Assembly (NCBI RefSeq): GCF_026151205.1
Contig: NC_087079.1
Span: 4,857,230-4,917,229 of the forward strand
DNA: 60,000 bases
Direction: 5' to 3'
DNA from: Bolinopsis microptera
Taxonomy: Eukaryota > Ctenophora > Tentaculata > Lobata > Bolinopsidae
Shown here: piece after piece, positions 55,815 through 60,000 of the stretch
Layout: each line of letters starts with the position of its first letter
Numbering within the stretch: the stretch's first letter is position 1
Program-made: the position numbers and the translations under genes
The notes under the pieces: generated by a model
Database searches by the model: none
Seen by the model: only the letters and a program-made list of their open reading frames with translations
Told to the model about the DNA's origin: nothing

Positions 55815-57664
55815 TGATCAAAAGTATCAGGGAGCAATAATATGATACTGATTTATGAAGATAATATTTCTAAGCTGTGAAATCGAAATAATTTGACTGA
55901 TCGTTCATAGGGCATGATTCATCGTAACTATTGACAAAGGCGTTGCTCCTTTTTATATTTTAACCACGCCTAAGCCACTAAGTGAACAAACAAAATAGAA
56001 ATATTGATGGCCAAACGATGCTTACAAAAAAAAACAATACGACTTTAAGAAAATGAAATTGTCCCATTGAATGTCAATTACCTGATTTAAAAAAAACAGG
56101 TCTGCCAGTGTATAAAAGTAAAAGTCAAGTACATAATTGGTTAGGACTTGTCACTTGTGTCTTGAGGCGCTTTGACACGAAACAAACACGAGTGATAAAA
56201 GTTATGATAAATTCGTTATAAGCTAACGGCGTTTTATAATTACATATAATCTCTGAAATGTATGTGCAATTCTAACAAGAATTACGTGAGTTATTAAAGG
56301 GTGTGGGCAGTTACTTCTGGGCCACCAGCTGTATTCATATTCACGCATACCAGAATCTCGATACTTTCGGCTCATACGAAAGCAGGACACGATGCAAGTT
56401 GACCTTTACACAGAGCTTATTGGAGTGGTCACAAGCAAATCACAAGCAGGTTCGGTATATCACAAGCAGGTTCGGTATTATAAATAAAATTATAATGATA
56501 TTGGAATAATAAAGCGATGAATGTGAGATACCAAAATGTAGAGCAGAACAGTAACCATAGTAACCGCCTAAAAACACAATAACCACAGTAACTTGGTGTA
56601 AAATTAATGGTATAGAAATAACTGATCTATTGGTTGATCAACTGTTTGAACCATTTCAAAATGCACGAATTACAGATCTCTAAAAAGTATTCTCTGCAGA
56701 TAAAAACTCTTATAAACACAGTACAAAATATTATAAAAGATTCTTCCCCATTCCTTTATTGTACAAATTCCATTTTGAAAAAAAAAGGCTCAGTGAAATT
56801 TCAACAGCTGAAATAATTTTGCCATCCTAGGGGACGGGGGAAAAATGTTCATTGAATATTGCTGACAGCACCAAACATGAAAGTTGTCGAATGAACGACT
56901 GAAAAATGAAATGTCAAAGATGTTCATGCAACAAGGATATGATCATGAAGATCATACAAAACAAAACGCTGGTATAATTAACCAATCGTGAAATCTTGCC
57001 ACAGAAAATTAACACCTAAATCATGTGATCGTTCAAAGTAATTACATGTAATTACATGCCTCTTAGACAGTAAACAGTTGGCAATTTAAAAAAAGACATC
57101 ACAGCACAATCGATTGCTTTAATTACACTTTCGTTCAAAATTATTGCCTGGATATCAAATAGTTAATTATAGTTTAAGCTAAGACTGTCTAAAATAGATA
57201 TGATACAGCTAATCACGTTTTACATATTATTATGTATTGATTAAGGGACCGCAGTGATACAAAGTTTTTTAACAATAACATTAACATCTAAACAAGCGTT
57301 CTGTGAAAACTTGCCGCGCGTTCACTTAAATAACTATCCTATCACAATCACGAAGATATGTATAATTGAACACAATGTGGCTCAGGTTTTAAGTTTAAAT
57401 TTGCTAAAAAGGATCACACCTTTACAAGAGATCACGCAAAAAAAAGTTTCGCAACTAAAATTAAATGTAGTTCAGTGCTTTAATGCATAGTTATATTCAT
57501 GATTGTTAAGAAATGACTAATCCAACCAGACAGTTAATTACAGATTGATACTATAACGTCTAGGGCTAAGGGCAGGTACTGACTAGAAACACGGCTTATA
57601 CAGCTCTCAAGTTTCACTACACTATCAGCAAGCAACTCCACCTCACTTCTCTAGTCTCGTAGTA
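55815..57664. other. Unassigned AT-rich DNA
   Basis: Contains a 20-bp tandem pair (ATCACAAGCAGGTTCGGTAT near 56438-56477) and short open frames without recognisable domains. Confidence 0.35.
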
Positions 57665-57935
57665 TAACAGGAACAGTAACCATAGTAACCACCTAACAAC
57701 ACAGTAACCACAGTAACCACACAGTAACCACACAGTAACCACACAGTAACCACACAGTAACCACACAGTAACCACCTAACAACACAGTAACCAAGGTAAC
57801 CACACAGTAACCACACAGTAACCACCTAACAACACAGTAACCACAGTAACCACACAGTAACCACACAGTAACCACAGTAACCACAGTAACCACAGTAACC
57901 ACACAGTAACCACACAGTAACCACACAGTAACCAC
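57665..57935 (+). repeat. CAGTAACCACA minisatellite, about 25 units
   Basis: Units of 9-11 bp built on CAGTAACCACA, punctuated three times by CCTAACAACA, which gives a higher-order period near 55-60 bp. A related cluster (CATAGTAACCGCCTAAAAAC) lies at 56553-56592. It creates artificial frames on the minus strand. Confidence 0.9.
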
Positions 57936-59160
57936 GGCAGCACTTCCTTAGTAATAGTCTGCTGATATAATAACAGGACGGATATGTTACTCACAATAGT
58001 AAAGCAGTAAGGAGGGGGCAACATGAAATGACTACCTTTATCCTGCCTACGTATAGCAGCAGTTCGTTATTTCACAACTACACTACTTCTAACGTGTGTA
58101 TTAAAGTATTAATTAAGGTTATTTTAATATTTTATTTTTATTAGTACAACGTGAGATATATATAAACAATGGGACGGTACTTAAAGTTGTGAACATTAGT
58201 GTGGGGGCTTGTGCTACCTTACCGATAATATTAATATACTTTCAACAGTATACGGTGCGGTGAATAAGTTGAAGATGTTTTGATGCGTCTAAAAGTATAA
58301 AAAGTAACAAATTTATTAAACAACTTTAAGTTTTATGGCTGTACGTGAAAACAATGGTGGTGGCACTTACAGTTAGCTAGTTACCATTATACAAGTGACG
58401 TGGGATAGTGTTACTTTTGCGGTCACGCAGCTCTAAATGATGATACTTATATAATGCGGTAACCATGGTTATTAACATAATGCTTTCAACACTACTGAAA
58501 ACTTGCACTGCAAGTAATTTGGAAATATATAGATGCGTCTAAGTCCATCACTATCAAAAACATTGTGAGGTAAGAGTTATATTTCCATTTGTAGTCTTAC
58601 AGAGAAAAATAAACGCACAACGTTAGTTACCATGCGACTAATTGACTGTATAAGTGGGCTGCCCTTCGAATACTACAACGACTATAGAAAGAGTATTAAG
58701 GTCTTGTCACGTGATGCCCAAATATGGTGGCAGCACAATGGGACAATGCTGCTAGCGGTAAAAAAGTAGAAAAAGTAATCGGCCACCTTTATTGCCGTTG
58801 GTCAGGACGCAATTACGATTGTTGCAAGATAAAAATAGAATATCAACAAGGGGAAAGTATGAGCTCTTTGGTAGGTGTTACTGAAGGTATAGGGTACAGT
58901 TATATACGAGGTGTTAACCATTTCACCATGGTAACAAATGACGGATCACCCTGGTGATGGACCAAATCACCCTGGTGATGGACCAGATTACCATGACGAG
59001 TGACGACGAACTGCAGTCAGATCACTAGAATAAATCGTTACAGTGCAAGAGCGTATCGGACGGACGTTACGAGAGTGTGATGGTGGGCGAGGATGATTAC
59101 AAATGGAGTCTGAGCACTGCAGTGACACAGTGTCAGCCGTGTCAGCTGTGTCCCACCTGG
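57936..59160. other. Unassigned DNA
   Basis: A 77-codon open frame at 58724-58957 (cysteine- and tyrosine-containing) has no recognisable domain. A short repeat of ATCACCCTGGTGATGGACCA, itself containing a palindrome, occurs about 2.5 times at 58945-58990. Confidence 0.35.
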
Positions 59161-59167
59161 GACACCC

Positions 59168-60000
59168 TCACCCCTGCTCTCCCCTCCTCTCCCCTCCTCT
59201 CCCCTCCTCTCCCCTCCTCTCCCCTCCTCTCCCCTCCTCTCCCCTCCTCTCCCCTCCTCTCCCCTCCTCTCCCCTCCTCACCCCTCCTCTCCCCTCCTCT
59301 CCCCTCCTCTCCCCTCCTCTCCCCTCCTCTCCCCTCCTCTCCCCTCCTCTCCCCTCCTCTCCCCTCCTCTCCCCTCCTCTCCCCTCCTCTCCCCTCCTCT
59401 CCCCTCCTCTCCCCTCCTCTCCCCTCCTCTCCCCTCCTCTCCCCTCCTCTCCCCTCCTCTCCCCTCCTCTCCCCTCCTCTCCCCTCCTCTCCCCTCCTCT
59501 CCCCTCCTCTCCCCTCCTCTCCCCTCCTCTCCCCTCCTCTCCCCTCCTCACCCCTCCTCTCCCCTCCTCTCCCCTCCTCTCCCCTCCTCTCCCCTCCTCT
59601 CCCCTCCTCTCCCCTCCTCTCCCCTCCTCACCCCTCCTCAACCCTCCTCTCCCCTCCTCTCCCCTCCTCTCCCCTACTCTCCCCTCCTCACCCCTCCTCT
59701 CCCCTCCTCACCCCTCCTCTCCCCTCCTCACCCCTCCTCTCCCCTCCTCACCCCTCCTCACCCCTCCTCTCCCCTCCTCTCCCCTCCTCACCCCTCCTCT
59801 CCCCTCCTCACCCCTCCTCACCCCTCCTCTCCCCTCCTCTCCCCTCCTCTCCCCTCCTCACCCCTCCTCTCCCCTCCTCTCCCCTCCTCTCCCCTCCTCT
59901 CCCCTCTTCACCCCTCCTCACCCCTCCTCACCCCTCCTCACCCCTCCTCACCCCTCCTCTCCCCTCCTCTCCCCTCCTCTCCCCTCCTCTCCCCTCCTCT
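59168..60000 (+). repeat. 10-bp minisatellite CCCCTCCTCT, runs off the window
   Basis: About 83 visible units of CCCCTCCTCT, with CCCCTCCTCA variants concentrated after 59630. It is a pure polypyrimidine strand with a GAGGAGGGGA-type complement, which favours triplex or quadruplex structures. The array is homogeneous at the left and more varied to the right. Confidence 0.97.

Noticed and set aside
58724-58957. A 77-codon gene with several cysteines
   Set aside because: It is a single short frame in a repeat-prone region without domain, splice or promoter evidence.
59168-59641. Arg-Gly-Glu repeat protein on the minus strand
   Set aside because: It is the complement of the CCCCTCCTCT array. 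There is no non-repetitive coding sequence on either side.

Overview
The window is nuclear DNA from an animal, most likely a marine invertebrate; I cannot name the phylum. The grounds are GT-AG introns with the phase pattern of extracellular modular genes, sushi/CCP modules, two different APE-type non-LTR retrotransposons with long reading frames, TTAGGG-type repeats, and a very high load of foldback elements and satellites. There are no operons or bacterial-type genes.

Layout. 1-4314: a non-LTR retrotransposon (LINE-A) with an ORF1 of SGNH/GDSL-esterase type, open at the window edge, overlapping an intact 1241-residue endonuclease/reverse transcriptase ORF2. 4315-9019: AT-rich DNA with one 38-bp minisatellite. 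9020-12788: a foldback element whose long inverted ends are built from AGCGCTATCT-like short repeats, with a (CA)n tract of about 315 bp inside. 13509-16959: a second large palindrome with about 1.26-kb arms. 17.7-19.0 kb: two irregular minisatellites. 20.39-24.07 kb: a duplicated host segment whose first copy carries a TA-flanked element, which in turn carries a 1151-bp element with 31-bp inverted ends; the empty sites for both insertions are in this window. 24.07-25.26 kb: GCGCTGGCCAGCGC-type repeats with two adjacent perfect palindromes. 25.64-40.55 kb: a satellite domain of 171-bp and about 200-bp monomers with a seven-monomer higher-order repeat, interrupted by two related 2.7-3.1-kb palindromic elements and by fragments of a Mutator-like transposase. 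The array is forward to about 34.24 kb and reversed after about 34.96 kb.

42.32-49.10 kb: the only convincing host gene, a secreted sushi/CCP protein with a signal-peptide exon, a small cysteine-rich trefoil-like module and at least three CCP modules. Its 3.9-kb first intron holds an 11-bp repeat array and a 1221-bp element flanked by a 9-bp target duplication that carries blocks of TTAGGG and TCAGGG hexamers. An in-frame 18-bp minisatellite has expanded in the third CCP exon and one 19-bp unit breaks the frame. 50.37-53.33 kb: a second retrotransposon (LINE-B) with a long endonuclease/RT frame. 55.6 kb: an RNase H fragment of a third retrotransposon. 57.7 kb and 59.2 kb to the window end: further minisatellites.

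Apart from the CCP gene, almost everything recognisable is mobile or tandemly repeated. The best-supported results are the insertion histories, where filled and empty sites can be compared directly. I did not find a defence system, a CRISPR array or a prokaryotic gene cluster.
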